Shown here: positions 24,605 to 37,016 of the stretch, in pieces
How the letters are laid out: every line of letters begins with the position of its first letter
Numbering within the stretch: position 1 is the first letter of the stretch
Source: Alopecurus myosuroides
Taxonomy: Eukaryota; Streptophyta; Magnoliopsida; Poales; Poaceae
Direction: 5' to 3'
Assembly: GCA_028641055.1 (NCBI GenBank)
Contig: CM054062.1
Span: forward strand, 273,823,349-273,887,348
Length of the DNA: 64,000 nucleotides
Translations under genes and position numbers: made by a program
The notes under the pieces: generated by a model
The model's database searches: none
What the model was told of the DNA's origin: nothing
What the model saw: the letters and a program-made list of their open reading frames with translations, nothing else

Positions 24605-26744
24605 ATCCAAAAACCTGATTATAGGCAATTTACCGCACCTGCACCGTCTATTATTGCGACGAGAAGGCCAAACCCTTTCAAGGGTGTGGACTATAAGAGG
24701 TGGCGCACGAGAGCAGTGTTATGGTTTCAAACCTTGCGCTGCTATGCGGCTACCAAGGGCAAGCCTGAGGACGATCTCAATCCAGCACAACTGGAGGCTT
24801 TTGAGAATATGGACACTATGTTTAAAAGTGCTCTCCTCGGTATAATTGATGATTCCATTGTGGATCCTTATATGTCGTTTGATAACGGCAAGGATATGTG
24901 GGCTGCGCTCGAGGCGAAATTTGGGACCTCGGATGCTGGCAGCGAGTTGTATGTCATGGAGCAATTCTATGACTACAGGATGACTGATGAGCGCTGTGTT
25001 GTTCAACAGGCTCATGAGATACAGTCACTCGCTAAAGAACTTGATCACTTTAAGTGTATGTTACCGGACAAGTTTGTGGCCGGAGGCATTATTGCCAACC
25101 TCCCATCTTCATGGAGCACCTTTCCTACTTCCCTGAAACACAAGAGAAAGGAGTTTTCCGTTTCGTACCTCATCGGATCTCTTGATGTGGAAGAGAAGAC
25201 GAGAGAAAAGGATACACGTGCTCGGGTTGCCGAGGTAGGTTCTGCTGCCCATGTGGTACAGAAGAAACACTACCCGCCCAACAAGCCTAAATATAATAAG
25301 AAAAAATCCGAGGGTAAAGGCAAACCCGATGGCAAGTTTAAGCCTTCGCACTCTACCAACTTCAAAAAGAAAAAGGGGTCCTCCCATGTGTGTGGTGCCC
25401 TAACTCACTGGGCTCCAAAATGCCCTAGACGTTATGAGTTGCAGCAGCAAGAGAACAACGGCAAGACCGCTAATATTGTCATTGGTGACACTGAGATGAA
25501 GGATACTGGGTACGGTATAGTTCCTACTATTCTTTCAGTTTTTCATTCACCTGAATGGTTAATTGACACAGGTCCCAATGTACATGTTTGTGCTGATGCT
25601 TCCATGTTCTCTTCTTATCAGGTCACAGGGACTTCCCCTGTGCTGATGGAGAACGGGTCACATGCTACTGTTCGTGGTGTTGGTACGGTCGATCTGAAGT
25701 TTACTTCGGGGAAGATCATGCGACTGAAGAACGTTCAACATGTGCCCTCCATCAATAAAAATCTCGTCAGCGGCTCACGTTTATGTCGAGATGGTTTTAA
25801 GTTGGTTTTCGAGTCCAATAAAGTTGTAATTACCAAGTATGGACAATTTGTTGGTAAAGGCTATGAGTGCGGAGGCTTGTTCCGCTTATCCTTGTCAGAT
25901 ATTTGCACCAAAGTTATTAATCATGTTTGCCACGATAATGATTCTGATATTTGGCATTCACGACTTTGTCATATTAATTTTGGTTGCATGACGCGATTAA
26001 CAAATATGAGTTTAATTCTGAAATTCAGTACTATTAAAGGTTCGAAATGTCAAGTGTGTGTTCAAGCTAAGCAACCTCGCAAATCTCATAAGACTGCGGA
26101 TGCGAGAGACTTGGCACCACTAGAACTTATACATTCTGATCTTTGTGAGATGAATGGCATATTGACTAAAGGTGGAAATAAATATTTCATGACACTTATT
26201 GATGACTCCACTAGATATTGTTATGCGTATCTTCTGAAATCTAAACATGAAGATTTAACTTACTTAAAGAACTATAAGGCCGAAGCTGAGAACCAACTTG
26301 ATCGTACAATCAAACGGCTTAGGTCTTATCGTGGTGGAGAGTATTTTTCCAAAGGAGTTTAATTCTTTTTGTGCGGAACATGGAATTCTTCATGAGAGGA
26401 CGCCTCCCTACTCAACTCAGTCAAATGGGGTGGCTGAAAGAAAAAACCGAACGCTGTCTCATTTGGTTAACGCCATGTTAGATACTTCGGGTCTCTCCAA
26501 GGCATGGTGGGGGGAGGCGCTAATGACTGCTTGTCATGTCCTAAACCGAATTCCCACAAAGAATAAAACCATTAGTCCATTTGAGGAATGGGAAAGGAAA
26601 AGGTTGAAACTCTCCTACCTACGTACTTGGGGTTGTTTGGTGAAAGTCAATATACCAATTCCCAAGAAGTGCAAGCTTGGACCAAAAACCGTAGATTGTG
26701 TTCTTCTGGGATATGCTTTTAATAGCATTGGTTATAGATTCTGA
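24605..26744 (+). pseudogene. Copia gag, protease and integrase region
   Basis: Gag: NPFKGVDYKRWRTRAVLWFQ and SFDNGKDMWAALEAKFG, with a zinc knuckle reduced to HVCGALTHWAPKCP, in which the first cysteine appears lost. Protease: WLIDTGPNVHVC. GAG-pre-integrase: HSRLCHINFG then CQVCVQAKQ. Integrase core: HSDLCE, then RSYRGGEYF where family members have SDRGGEY, so the second catalytic acid is replaced by Tyr. The third acid is in SNGVAERKN. A frameshift near 26357 splits integrase: frame 1 ends at 26362 and the other frame runs 26298-26744. The first codon of gag is not identifiable. Confidence 0.85.
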
Positions 26745-28540
26745 TAGTAAAATCTGAGGTATCCGACATGCATGTTGGTACGATTATGGAGTCGAATGAT
26801 GCGACTTTCTTTGAGAACCTATTTTCTATGAAGGATATGTCTAGCTCATCAAATCAGGAGAAACCTGTTTCATCTAGTAAGGAATTAGCTGAGATTCCTG
26901 AACCCACCATTCCGATAGAACACGTTGAGAATCCCGAGGAGGATGACAATGAAGTTCCTGTAAGGAGCAAGAGACAGAGGACTGCAAAGTCCTTTGGTAA
27001 TGATTTTATTGTGTAGCTCATGGATGACACACCCATGACAATTTCAGAAGCTTATGTATCTCTTGATGCTCACTACTAGAAGGAGGCTGTCCGTTGTGAG
27101 ATGGATTCCATCTTGGCTAACGGAACCTAGGAAATCACTGATCGTCCCTATGGGTGTAAACCTGTAGGATTTAAGTGGGTGTTCAAGAAAAAGTTTAGGC
27201 CTGATGGTACAATTGAGAAGTACAAGGCAAGGCTTGTGGCCAAGGGTTATACTCAGAAAGAAGGTGAAGACTTCTTTGATACTTACTCACATGTGGCTAG
27301 GTTGACGACTATTCGTGTGCTACTTTCACTGGCTGCCTCGCACGGTCTTATCGTTCACCAAATGGACGTTAAGACGACTTTCCTTAATGGAGAGTTGGAC
27401 GATGAAATTTATATGGAGCAGCCAGATGGTTTTGTAGTACCCGGCCAGGAAGGCAAGGTGTGCAAGTTATTGAAGTCATTATACGGCCTCAAGCAAGCAC
27501 CTAAACAATGGCATGAGAAGTTCGAAAGGACTTTGACTGCTGAAGGCTTTGTTGTAAACGAAGCTGACAAGTGTGTGTACTATCGCCATGGTGGGGGCGA
27601 GGGAGTTATTCTATGTCTATATGTTGATGACATATTGATCTTTGGGACCAATCTTGATTTAATCAAGGAAGTTAAGGATTTCTTATCTCGCTGTTTTGAG
27701 ATGAAGGATCTAGGAGTAGCTGATGTTATCTTGAACATCAAGCTATTGAGTAGCTTCAGTCTCACTATGTGGAGAAGGTCTTGAGTCGCTTCGGGTATAG
27801 TGACTGCATGCCTTCTTCAACTCCATATGATGCTAGTGTGTTGCTTCGAAAGAATCGACGAATTAATAGAGATCAACTGAGGTATTCTCAGATTATAGGC
27901 TCGCTTATGTATTTGGCGAGTGCCACGAGGCCTGACATCTCTTTTGCTGTGAGAAAATTGAGCCGATTTGTTTCCAATCCGGGAGATGATCATTGGCGTG
28001 CGTTTGAGAGAGTTATGCGCTATTTAAAAGGCACTGCGAGCTATGGAATTCATTATACCGGAAACCCAAGGGTTCTGGAAGGATATAGTGATTCTAATTG
28101 GATATCTGATGCTGATGAGCTTACGGCCACTAGTGGTTATGTTTTTACACTTGGTGGCGGCGCTGTTTCCTGGAAGTCTTGCAAGCATACCATCTTAAGG
28201 AGGTCAACTATGGAAGCAGAACTCGCAGCATTAGACACAGCCACTGTTGAAGCAGAGTGGCTTCGTGAGCTCTTGATGGACTTGCCTGTGGTTGAAAAAC
28301 CAATACCCGCAATCCTAATGAATTGTGATCATCAAAGTGAATAGTTCTAAGGATAATGCGAAGTCATCAAGACATGTGAAGAGGAGATTGAAATCTATCA
28401 GAAAATTGAAGAACTCCAGAGTTATTGCGTTGGATTATATGCAAACATCTATGAACTTGGCAGATCCCTTTACAAAGGGTTTATCATGGAATGTGATAGA
28501 TAATGCATCGAGGGAGATGGGTTTGAGACCCACGGTATGA
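26745..28540 (+). pseudogene. Copia reverse transcriptase and RNase H region
   Basis: 26768-27784 is one frame with TAG stops at about 27014, 27077 and 27127, then an open RT: KARLVAKGYTQ, HQMDVKTTFLNGELDDE, SLYGLKQAPKQW and catalytic CLYVDDILIFG. A shift near 27770 moves to frame 27769-28344 with YLASATRPDISFAV, GYSDSNWISD and RRSTMEAELAALD (RNase H). A further shift moves to 28325-28540, with the C-terminal MNLADPFTKGL and TGA. The RT catalytic motif survives but the polyprotein cannot be made. Confidence 0.88.
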
Positions 28541-29096
28541 GTTGTTCACAGTGGTAACCCTCTCTATGTGATCGGAGATCCCGTGAATTAGAAGTGGGAG
28601 ACAACCTGTTGGTCGGCTGAGAGGAGAGTATCCTTATATTTTATCCCACTCCATGAAGATGCAATACTCTCCTAATCTGTATGGTAGGTTGACATTTGTC
28701 TTAATGTGTTCCAAGTGGCTTATTTATATAAGCAGAGATGTGTCCTGCAGAACATCTCCTGAGGAACTCACCTATATGAGTCTGACTGTTAAACGTTGCA
28801 GTCTATGAGAATCGGGTGCTCTCTAATAAACTCATGAAAGGCCTTCGGAGTATGACGCATACGCTCCACCCGCGGGGAAGCCTTGCGGCAGCCTAGTATC
28901 GGTTCAGACGTTGTGTGAAACAGGTATCACAGCAAACTTGTAGTTCAAGGCGTAGTCCACTATTCAAGTTGTGAACTAGTTTAGCATGATGTTCTAAGTG
29001 GAAGTTCAACTTAACAGTCTCCACTAAACACTGGTATATAAAACAATGTTTTGGAACTAAGATTATGAGATGTGCTAATGACACTTTGTGGGGGAT
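28541..29096 (+). other. Copia 3' UTR and polypurine tract
   Basis: Non-coding 3' region ending in GTGGGGGAT (29088-29096), a polypurine-type tract directly before the 3' LTR that primes plus-strand synthesis. No gene seen. Confidence 0.75.
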
Positions 29097-30044
29097 TGTT
29101 GGAATTTATGGGCTGCACCATGTGGCCCAACTAAGCCCAATAAATCCTGAAATTCTCATGGCCCATTCATGAATAATACAAGTGGGAAGTGGGACTAAAC
29201 TTTAGTCCCATACTGCTAGTTTGGAGATAGTGGAACCACCTTATAAGGTGAGTCATTCTAGCTCATGTATGAGTTGGCAAGACAAGAGGAGAGGTGTGCC
29301 ACACGCGCGCTCCTCCTCCGCCGCCCGCCTCGCCTCGGCTCATCGCGACGCGCCGCGGGTTGCGGGAATGATCCGAGCCGAGAGCGTTTATTTTGTCGCT
29401 TGGGAAAACTTAATGAGTCATTAATTTGGTAATTAACGAACGTGTTAATTCCTAAACCGTTTCCGTTTCCTTTCTGGATCGTGGAACCGAACCGACTCAG
29501 ACGTGGAGTCACGCCCACGTCTCTCCCAGCCCACATATAAATACGCGCATACGGTAAAACCTAGCTGCCACTTCGACTTATGGTTTCGCACCGTTCCATA
29601 GCATTGTGACACCAATCAAGCCTTCTCCATCCCTTCTTCCGGCGTGCACCGCGAGGAGGGACAACAGGCCTCCGGAACCCCGCCTCTTGTGATCCTGTAC
29701 GGGAGAGGGGCGATAAGGTTTTTGGGGAGCGCACTCGCGCGACTGCTGACGGCGACTACTTCCCCAACGATGACTTCTTCCCCGACCTCGGCTACCTCTT
29801 CATTGACGACATGGCCGACAACATGGACAAGAACAACGGCGGTGCCGCTGCCGCTGCATTGTACGTATCTCTATTCCATCTGTATGAGATATTACTGGAA
29901 TTCATATGTCTAGTTCTTGCCGTAGATCGGATCTATTCTTCCATTATGCTAGATATTTGCATGCTTAGTATAATTGCTATTGTCATGATTTACATAATGT
30001 CATTTCGGATTAAATCACATGCTAAATTGCTTATATATTCAACA
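29097..30044 (+). repeat. Copia 3' LTR, followed by target duplication
   Basis: 948 bp, collinear with the 5' LTR and ending TTCAACA at 30044. CCATA follows (30045-30049). It contains about 80 bp around 29410-29487 that is absent from the 5' LTR. Confidence 0.92.
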
Positions 30045-30053
30045 CCATAGACG

Positions 30054-30453
30054 GTGACGATGCCATGCGAGCCGCTAGAGGAGCACCTACGTTTGATCCG
30101 CGTGCTTGGCACGAAAAATCTTGGTCGCCGTCAAGGGCCGGGCTCTAGGGTTCCGCCGCCGGCGGAGGAGGTGGACGACTTCGAGCCGCCGCCATTGCCG
30201 CAGGGGGAGGTCGTCGTCATCTTGGGGAGCCGCATGGGCTCAGACGGCTACAACATGGACGAGCTCCTCTAAGACGTCATGTCGGCATTCAAGCGCACGT
30301 ACGACACCAAGGACGAGCTCTACAATGCCGTAATCGCCTTCGACGTCGGCGCTCCAGGTGTTGCGGACTAGCTCAGGCGCTGGCGGATGAGTATGAGCTC
30401 GCCTGGATGTTGTGCAAGATGGTCGAGTGCGAGATCCTCGGTATTAGCATGTA
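30054..30453 (+). pseudogene. GC-rich gene-like remnant of unknown function
   Basis: A GC-rich, coding-like stretch starts within 10 bp of the Copia target copy. ATG 30054 (or 30060) gives 72 codons with an EEVDDFEPPPLPQGE stretch and GSRMGSDGYNMDELL, then TAA at 30270. The same frame continues with coding-like DVMSAFKRTYDTKDEL, and another frame carries ADEYELAWMLCKMVECEI before a stop near 30453. This suggests one short gene broken by a stop and a frameshift. I do not recognise the family. It could be a host gene fragment or part of a DNA transposon. AT-rich 3'-UTR-like sequence follows. Confidence 0.35.
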
Positions 30454-30720
30454 GATTAGGTTTAATTTATCTAATTGTTGTATAATCTCTCTATGTGAAC
30501 TTGTTGCATGCAATTTCTCCCATGAACTATATATGTTTTCAAATATCTGCTATGTATAGTGTATCTATTCTTGCCGAGCGAAATGGATCGAAGTTAGAAT
30601 TGGGTCGAATATAGTTGCAAAATACACATACACATACACATAGAAAAATTAAAGGATAGATCAATCAAATTCAATTAAACATAAAAAATATTATTCACAT
30701 CGATCCACAAGATCGAGCGA
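30454..30720. other. Unassigned AT-rich sequence
   Basis: AT-rich, with a short CACATA repeat at about 30627-30642. No gene or element end recognised. Confidence 0.4.
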
Positions 30721-31333
30721 CTGTGATAAGAGAGACATGCAGATAGTAGGGAAACACAGACACATGCCGGGCGGCGCCGCCGCGCGCTACGCACGCTTGG
30801 GGCCCATGTGGGGGTGCCGCTGCACCCTCCTTGGCCGTCCAACCATGTGGGATTAGTCCCACATGGCTTGGCCAAGAGGAAAGTCTCCCCCCCTTTATAA
30901 AGAAGGGCACCCCTCCCCCTTTTCCCATCAATTCAATTATCTCTTTTTCTCTCTTCTCTGAACGTGGTTCCCTTATGAACTGTGTTAGGAGTTGAATTTT
31001 TTCTACTATAAGCACACCGCCGTGATATTAGTCTTCCGTCCATCTTTGTGCTTCCGCAACCTTCGCTGGGCCGGAGACCGGGAGTCGTCGTCTACACCGT
31101 ATGTGTGCAATCTCACGAGGTGCTGCGAGTTGTGGTACTAGTCGCGGTATGACCACTCGACCTTGAGGTCGGCTTTGCTGTCTTCATCATCAACCCTTGT
31201 GCGGGAGGGTAATCCCCGCTTTCGATCTTCAAGGGTATGATCAGCGTTCCTTCTCTGTTACTCTATATCTGCATAGTAATATATTCTGGCTAGTTTTGGT
31301 TATCGTTGTTATGATTTTTTTTGTTTTCTGCAA
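30721..31333 (+). repeat. LTR-like fragment
   Basis: Begins about TGTGATAAGAGAGACATGC. It carries a TATA-like CTTTATAAAGAAGG near 30892 followed by a pyrimidine-rich leader, and a tail similar in style to Copia LTR ends (CTCTATATCTGCATAG). No matching second copy or target duplication was found, so it may be a solo or truncated LTR. Boundaries are approximate. Confidence 0.35.
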
Positions 31334-31339
31334 CGAAAC

Positions 31340-32357
31340 CCCTTCACTCATCTCCATGGGAGAGGGCTCATCTAGAGCACCAAGAAGCCATGAAGGAAGG
31401 GGCTAAGGGGCAGCGCTCCCCCATGATGGCCGGCCGGCCCAGGAGGAGCCCCCTGCGCCGCCCTGCACCTCACGTATTGCCCCTTCTCCGTCCTCTCCGC
31501 CATGATGCCGCCTTCACCAACTACTCCATCATCATATCCTCCATAGTTACTATTGTAAACTCTCCCACGAACCTCTGTAATCTCCCGTGAAAACATGGTG
31601 TTTGATGTTATAAATTATTTGCAAATGATCTATTACATCTATGTCATGTTTGTGTAGTTCCCTTCTGTCATATGATTGATTGTTGAACCTCTATGGTTGA
31701 TTTGAGATATATATTGAATTTATTACAGTCCTATGGTTCCCATCATATGTTTATGCGCGCATGGATCACATCATAGAGTTTGTAGTATGTGAAGAAAGCT
31801 AGAGGGAGTCACACTTGAGTGACAGAAACATGATCCCCATTCTAGTGATCGAAGCATATGAGATAAAGAGGACCATTTGATCTTAATGCTATAATTGGGT
31901 ATTTTTAACTTAATGTATCTTCTAGTAGTTACAGATGTTTGCTAGAGTTTCAATCATAAGTACTTGCAATCATTGGATAGTGATAGCTTACTAGTTTTGC
32001 CTCTCCCACATAAAAGAGGAATATCAACCTTGTATTTGACTATTTGATCATGGACAATTTCATCACACGTTTCACAACTTTTCCACTCATACTTAGGTTA
32101 CTTTAGTGTTCTTTACTAATGCATCAACTAACATTTATTTTCTTGTTCTTTATTGTCTTGCAAAGCTATCCTTTCATACCCGTTTTATTCCCATAGTTTT
32201 GTTTTCTAGATAGAACAAATGTTCGGTGTGCGTAGAGTTGTATCAATGGTTGATAGAACTTGAGAGAATACTAATCCTATCTTTATCTCCTTGTTGGTTT
32301 CGACACTTTTACTTATCAAAATGGCTACAACTGATCCCCTACACTTGTGGGTTATCA
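31340..32357 (+). repeat. 3' part of an Athila-type LTR (family B), solo or truncated
   Basis: The right end, CCTACACTTGTGGGTTATCA (32338-32357), matches the LTR end at 59435-59454 (CCTATACTTGTGGGTCATCA), and the preceding 120 bp are similar in order (GGTTTCGACAC against GGTTCGAAACT). Internal retrotransposon sequence does not follow, so this is not an intact 5' LTR. The left end is uncertain. Confidence 0.55.
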
Positions 32358-32385
32358 TCCCCACGTGTCAGCCTCACTTCACTCA

Positions 32386-32390
32386 CTCTC

Positions 32391-32453
<63 letters not shown>

Positions 32454-32466
32454 ATCTCTCTCTCTC
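32386..32466. repeat. (CT)n microsatellite
   Basis: About 80 bp of CT dinucleotides with a few interruptions (CTCAC near the left, CTATCTCTAT near the right). It accounts for low-complexity open frames of alternating Ser-Leu here, which are not genes. Confidence 0.95.
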
Positions 32467-34683
32467 GTGGCCTCGACCTCGATCCCCTTCTCTCTTTCTC
32501 GCGACCGAAATCACCGTTGTCGTACTCCGGCATGCTCCGGCCTCTTTGGTCGCTGCCGTAGGGCTCAAACGCTCTGCCTGTCTCTGCTCTACAATCCTAT
32601 CCACGTCGATGTGGGTTTCTTCCCTAGAATTGATCTCGCCTATCATCAATTCCCACCTAGGGTTTCGGTGACTCGACGTGATTCATGGGTCCGCCGTGCT
32701 GGCTCCTTCACGGGTCTCCTCTGGTGCTTCTGGGAACCTCCTTGGCGCTACTGTGTCGATGTGGTACCAGCTATGGCTGGTATCCCCCGCTGTCGTGATG
32801 GATGCCACCATGTCCATGGATAGCCGCGGTGCTGCACTGCATCGCCTCGCCACTGCATCTCCTTTGTCTTCATTGAGCTCACAGGTACGTCCTCCTCTCC
32901 GCCCTCTCTCCCTCTAGCTCTGCTCTCTAGCCCTCCCTCTCAGACCTAGGGTTTCCTCTGGTTCTCACTGGAGTAGGAATCAATCTACACTAGCTTAGAG
33001 AAATGGCTTCTATAACCTCGATTGTTGTTGTGGATAAATTTTTCTAGGTCCCCACTTCTGAACTTTCTGAAGAATTATATGTTGGCACTGTTTATTGTAG
33101 TTCTTAGGCTATGCTTAGTGTACTATAGGCTCTGTAATTTCTTTAGTATAGATTACTATGCATAGAACTCTCTGTAGCTCAACTAGTCATTTACTAATTT
33201 CCTGTCGGCCACTTAACTGAATTTTCTGCACTGTAACTAGTGTGATTCTAGTATTTCTCTATGTAGGTTGCTTCAATGAATTGATAAAGAAAAGGATGGC
33301 CTTTTCCTTTGAACCTGATGCTATTGAGTTGTTTTGTGCACCTCTTTAGTCAACTGCATAGGTGAATGGTGTAGATCTTGTGATTTTCATCATGTTGTGT
33401 AGGTTTGGCTATTCTGCATTCCTATGGGATGCTTCCAAGTGTCCTAGTGTGTTATCTTAGAAAATCATGGATGATTTCCTTTATCTAGTGAAGGTGCTAG
33501 TGCCGCCCTTCCGCTCCTAGGTCATTGTATCCATGTATCCTGCTTCCTTGTGAAGATTTTCGCAATAAAATCCTCACTCTCTTGTGTCACAGGTCTTGTG
33601 TGAATTACTAGTGAGTGTAGTAACATTTAATTTAGGATACATGCATGATGAAATCTTTGGTGTAGTGTGGACATGCATGTTTCCCTATTTGAATGCTTTC
33701 TCGTGCTCCTGTTTGCTCTCTGAGTCTAGCTATGACCATAGTCTCTCCTGATAACTGGCTTAGTATCAGATAAGATCAGAACAAATTCTACTGGCCCCTA
33801 AAATCCAATGGCATATGATGATTCTTTTTGCCTGGCTGGATAGCATGGCCCCTTAATAATTCTGATGCCACACCACTCTCCGAAATTCTCTCTTCTCTCT
33901 ATGCCACTTGCAAAGTATGGTTGTCAACCAGTGATGACAGTAACCTGCCATATGAATGCTCTCCCCTCACCAAACTGCCGGAAATACCCCGTTGTATGCA
34001 GTGTAGCTTGGTCTTTTGGATTTTGATCAACCTGTTTCTAGTGGCTTTCCTACTCCTCCTAGATACTTGACCTAGTTGATAGCTCTACAAAGGAACTTGC
34101 TGGTGTGTGTGTGTGATCTACTACTGTTGTGATGCTGTGGTAATACCTTGGTAGACTAATAGGCCCTGTTTATAGGGTTTTACTGTGGTCTAGGGCATGA
34201 CACCTAGATAAATGCATGTTGTGACAATGTTGGTGTCATGTGGGTCCTCTGACCCTAATTTCAACCTCCATAGTCGGTTGCTGCTATTCTTCATTGTCTC
34301 CATGTGAGAAATGGATATAAGTGTAGGAACTATGCACCTGGAGATAGAAATATCTCCCTACGGCGCTGGGATGTCTCTGTGTTCGACTTGGACTCTTATT
34401 TAAGCCCTATATTCTTTGTGATCCATGAAGAAATTGCCGTCCTTGCAGGTTTTGGCCCTCGTGGACCTATGTCCTTGTTTATGTAATTTTCCCTTAGTCA
34501 TTTTGTTGTTGTTGTCCCAAAGATAGCTGGCTGGGATGTCCCCCTGGTATTGATCTTATAATCTTGCATGTTACCATGTTTTGTTGTTACTGGACATTAG
34601 TACTGTATTTCTTGTTGGTTCCTGGTACTCTTTTATCTCACTGGTATCGTTACTTGTCTATTTACTTGTCGGAGAGGTGGTTC
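32467..34683. other. Unassigned sequence between LTR fragments
   Basis: A moderately GC-rich start (to about 32900) resembles a 5'-UTR/first-exon style sequence. It is followed by AT-rich sequence with no long open frame. No domain, terminal repeat or RNA gene is recognisable. It could be an old LTR or DNA-transposon interior. Confidence 0.4.
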
Positions 34684-37016
34684 TGTCAAAGACAGGGTCA
34701 CCTCGAGAGGTTCGAACATTGGGGGCTAACCACGTTCTCACACACCTCGGAAGGCCTCAAGAGGGAAGCACAGACAACGAACAATGGTGACACGGTGAGA
34801 TTACCCAGGTTCAAGCCACCATTGCGGTGTAAAACCCTACTCCTGCTTGTCTGTGGATTGCACTGCGATGAGTTACAGTACAAGGTGTGAGCTTGTGCTC
34901 AGGACTAGCTATGGTGGACTCTCGGCGAGCTGAGTTCTGGATTCCCTTCTGCGGAGGCCAAGGGGCCTTACTTATATCGGTGTTTTCGGGCCTCTTTCCC
35001 GCTCATACTTGGCGGGAACGGGCTACCACAAGGTGCCAAAGTGGATACCAGCTTCGCTCCGTGTTGTCTCCTTGGTCGCAGTCGTCGAGGACGACACCAG
35101 CGTCCATGGCAGGGCTGTGGGGGATCCGATGACGTTCCCTCTGTCTTGTAGAGCCGGACCGGTCTTATTGCACCGAAGTGGAAAGCTTTGGGAAGGGTTA
35201 TGGCACGCGCAGATGTAGTGCATGCTTTATACACGAGAGTGGAAACTGTGCCCAAAGCGTCTTTGTCTCCCTGTGGCGCCTTCGTCATTACGAAGGGAGG
35301 AGGAGGTCACCTCCACATGGGTTGTTCCCCAGCAAGTGTTGGTCCCTATGGAGGAGATCGGGGGCGAGGTGGAGCTCGTCTCTAGGAGTTTGGTGAAGAT
35401 CTCCGCAAAGGGGTTCCCTCGACGGGAAGCCCTTTCAGCCGAAGGGCAATCGGGCACCTGCCTCTAGGAGGGATCCAAGGTAGACCACTACCACGCGGAG
35501 GTAGGACGCCCCCGCTGTAGACATCCTAGGATACCCTGGTATCCATGGGCCCGACAGTAGCTCCCGGTCCCGTGACGTGAGAGCAGTTATTGCCTTGGCA
35601 TCTGGTCGCGTCCACCCCCGGGGCGTGCTCCTTCTGCTTCGATGCCCAGGCCTGCGAGGAGACGGAACGGGTGGGGTGGGGGGGAGCCCACCAACCCCGA
35701 CATAAATGGGGGGCGCTCCACACCTCCCAAGCAACGTCTCCACCTCCTTCTTCTCAATTCCTTTCCTGCAAAAGAGAGAGAAAAGATCCCGCATGGCTCG
35801 CAGTGGGTGAGGTCGAGGTTCACAAAAGAGAGAGAAAAGATCCCAATGCGGCCCCGAGATGGAGTGCGCGGAGGGCCTTGGTGGTTGCTGAAGCGCCGGA
35901 GGTGTCCGGATCTCGGGCGGAGGCAAGCACCCATAGTCGGCATGGTCGATGTGTGCGGGCACCTCGCAGTCGAGGTGTGATGGGGACTCTCTTCCGCGCT
36001 GGGCCAAGGACACTCATGTGCCGACGCATGAGTTCTTGGTGGCTCTCTGCGGTCGCGTCCATAGTCGCCCGAGGCTCCCAAATGCCTTCGCAAGGTCGAT
36101 TGACCGCAATCCTCCCAGGGGGCTCTGGCTCCAAGTGGTTGGTTGCATCAACGGACATTGGTGGGCATCTTTGGAGGTTTTCTCCAGCAGTCATGTGTCA
36201 CTGACCTGCGGGTGGTCGCTCATGCCTAGAGGATAGAGGAGAGCCAGGTTCCCCATTGCCGCTTCGATGGGGCAGACAGACTCTTCGTGAAGGTTTTCGG
36301 GCGTCACGGCGAACGCAAGGAGTTTTGCGTCGAGAGTGGGAGCAGTGACGGCAACATTGATGATGATGATGAGGAGGAGGACAAGGAGGACACTTCGCCG
36401 TCAAAGTGGAGCGCGATGAGTCAGACTCGGCGGGGGCTTGAGTGCCTTCGCCCAGAGGGGAGGCCTAACGATCCTTATCAGTCATCCTTCATTTTTCTCT
36501 GGGTCCCCGACCTTCATATAGCCTCCTCTTCTTCCTCCTTCTCCTCGGCCGACCATATATCATAGTTGTGGCGAGACAGGTTCAGCTACGGTGGCCTCCG
36601 CACCTTCCTCCTCTGTTTCTACGAAGAGGGAGTAGCTCTCTACGGTTCTCTTGCCTCCTTTTGTCTCCATAGTAGATTTGAACATGCTTATGTACTGAGA
36701 TGTATCTCATGAATGAAATATGAAGAAAGTGTGCTCTTATTTTTGTAAGCGAGCTCTGTAAGGTGCTTTCTTGGAATAGTAAATCTCCTTGAGAATAAGT
36801 GAGGAAAGTTGAACTTAGCTCTTTGAGGGTTTCTTGATGTTTCTCGACTGGTAAGTTGTGTCTGCCGATGTTCTCGCGATGGCCTCTCTCTGAGATGCTC
36901 CATGTTTCCTTGTGGAGGGCTCCGCCTGATTACTTCGTGAGACAGACGGTTGTTTCTGCACTGAGCAAGAGTGTGTGTCTGTTGCTTCTCTTGTGGATAC
37001 CTTGAGAGGAAGTCAG
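34684..37016 (-). mobile_element. Left part (3' LTR side) of a second Tat-like Gypsy element
   Basis: The plus strand opens TGTCAAAGACAGGGTCACC at 34684, an LTR-type terminus, and the region is GC-rich like the Tat-like pol fragments at 52526-56589. A minus-strand TATA-like GGCTATATGAAGG near 36518 would suit U3. The inner LTR end is not certain. Assignment to the same element as 52526-56589 rests on position around the inserted Athila element and similar base composition. Several short open frames occur on both strands, with no recognised domain. Confidence 0.5.

Larger units (their letters stand above)
23711..30044 (+). mobile_element. Ty1/Copia LTR retrotransposon, complete ends, decayed coding region
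   Basis: 6334 bp with LTRs at 23711-24604 and 29097-30044, both starting TGTTGGAATTTAT and ending TATATTCAACA. A perfect 5-bp target duplication, CCATA, lies at 23706-23710 and 30045-30049. The domain order is gag, protease, integrase, RT, RNase H, which defines Copia. The coding region has at least three frameshifts and three in-frame TAGs. The primer site expected right after the 5' LTR is not recognisable. The LTRs differ by a large indel and many substitutions, so the copy is much older than the LARD at 41371-50282. Confidence 0.95.

Noticed and set aside
32339..32671. Ser-Leu and Arg-Glu repeat proteins around 32400
   Set aside because: They are translations of the CT microsatellite.
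35000..36570. Many overlapping open frames on both strands as genes
   Set aside because: The region is GC-rich LTR-type sequence with few stops in any frame, and no domain or consistent coding signal is visible.
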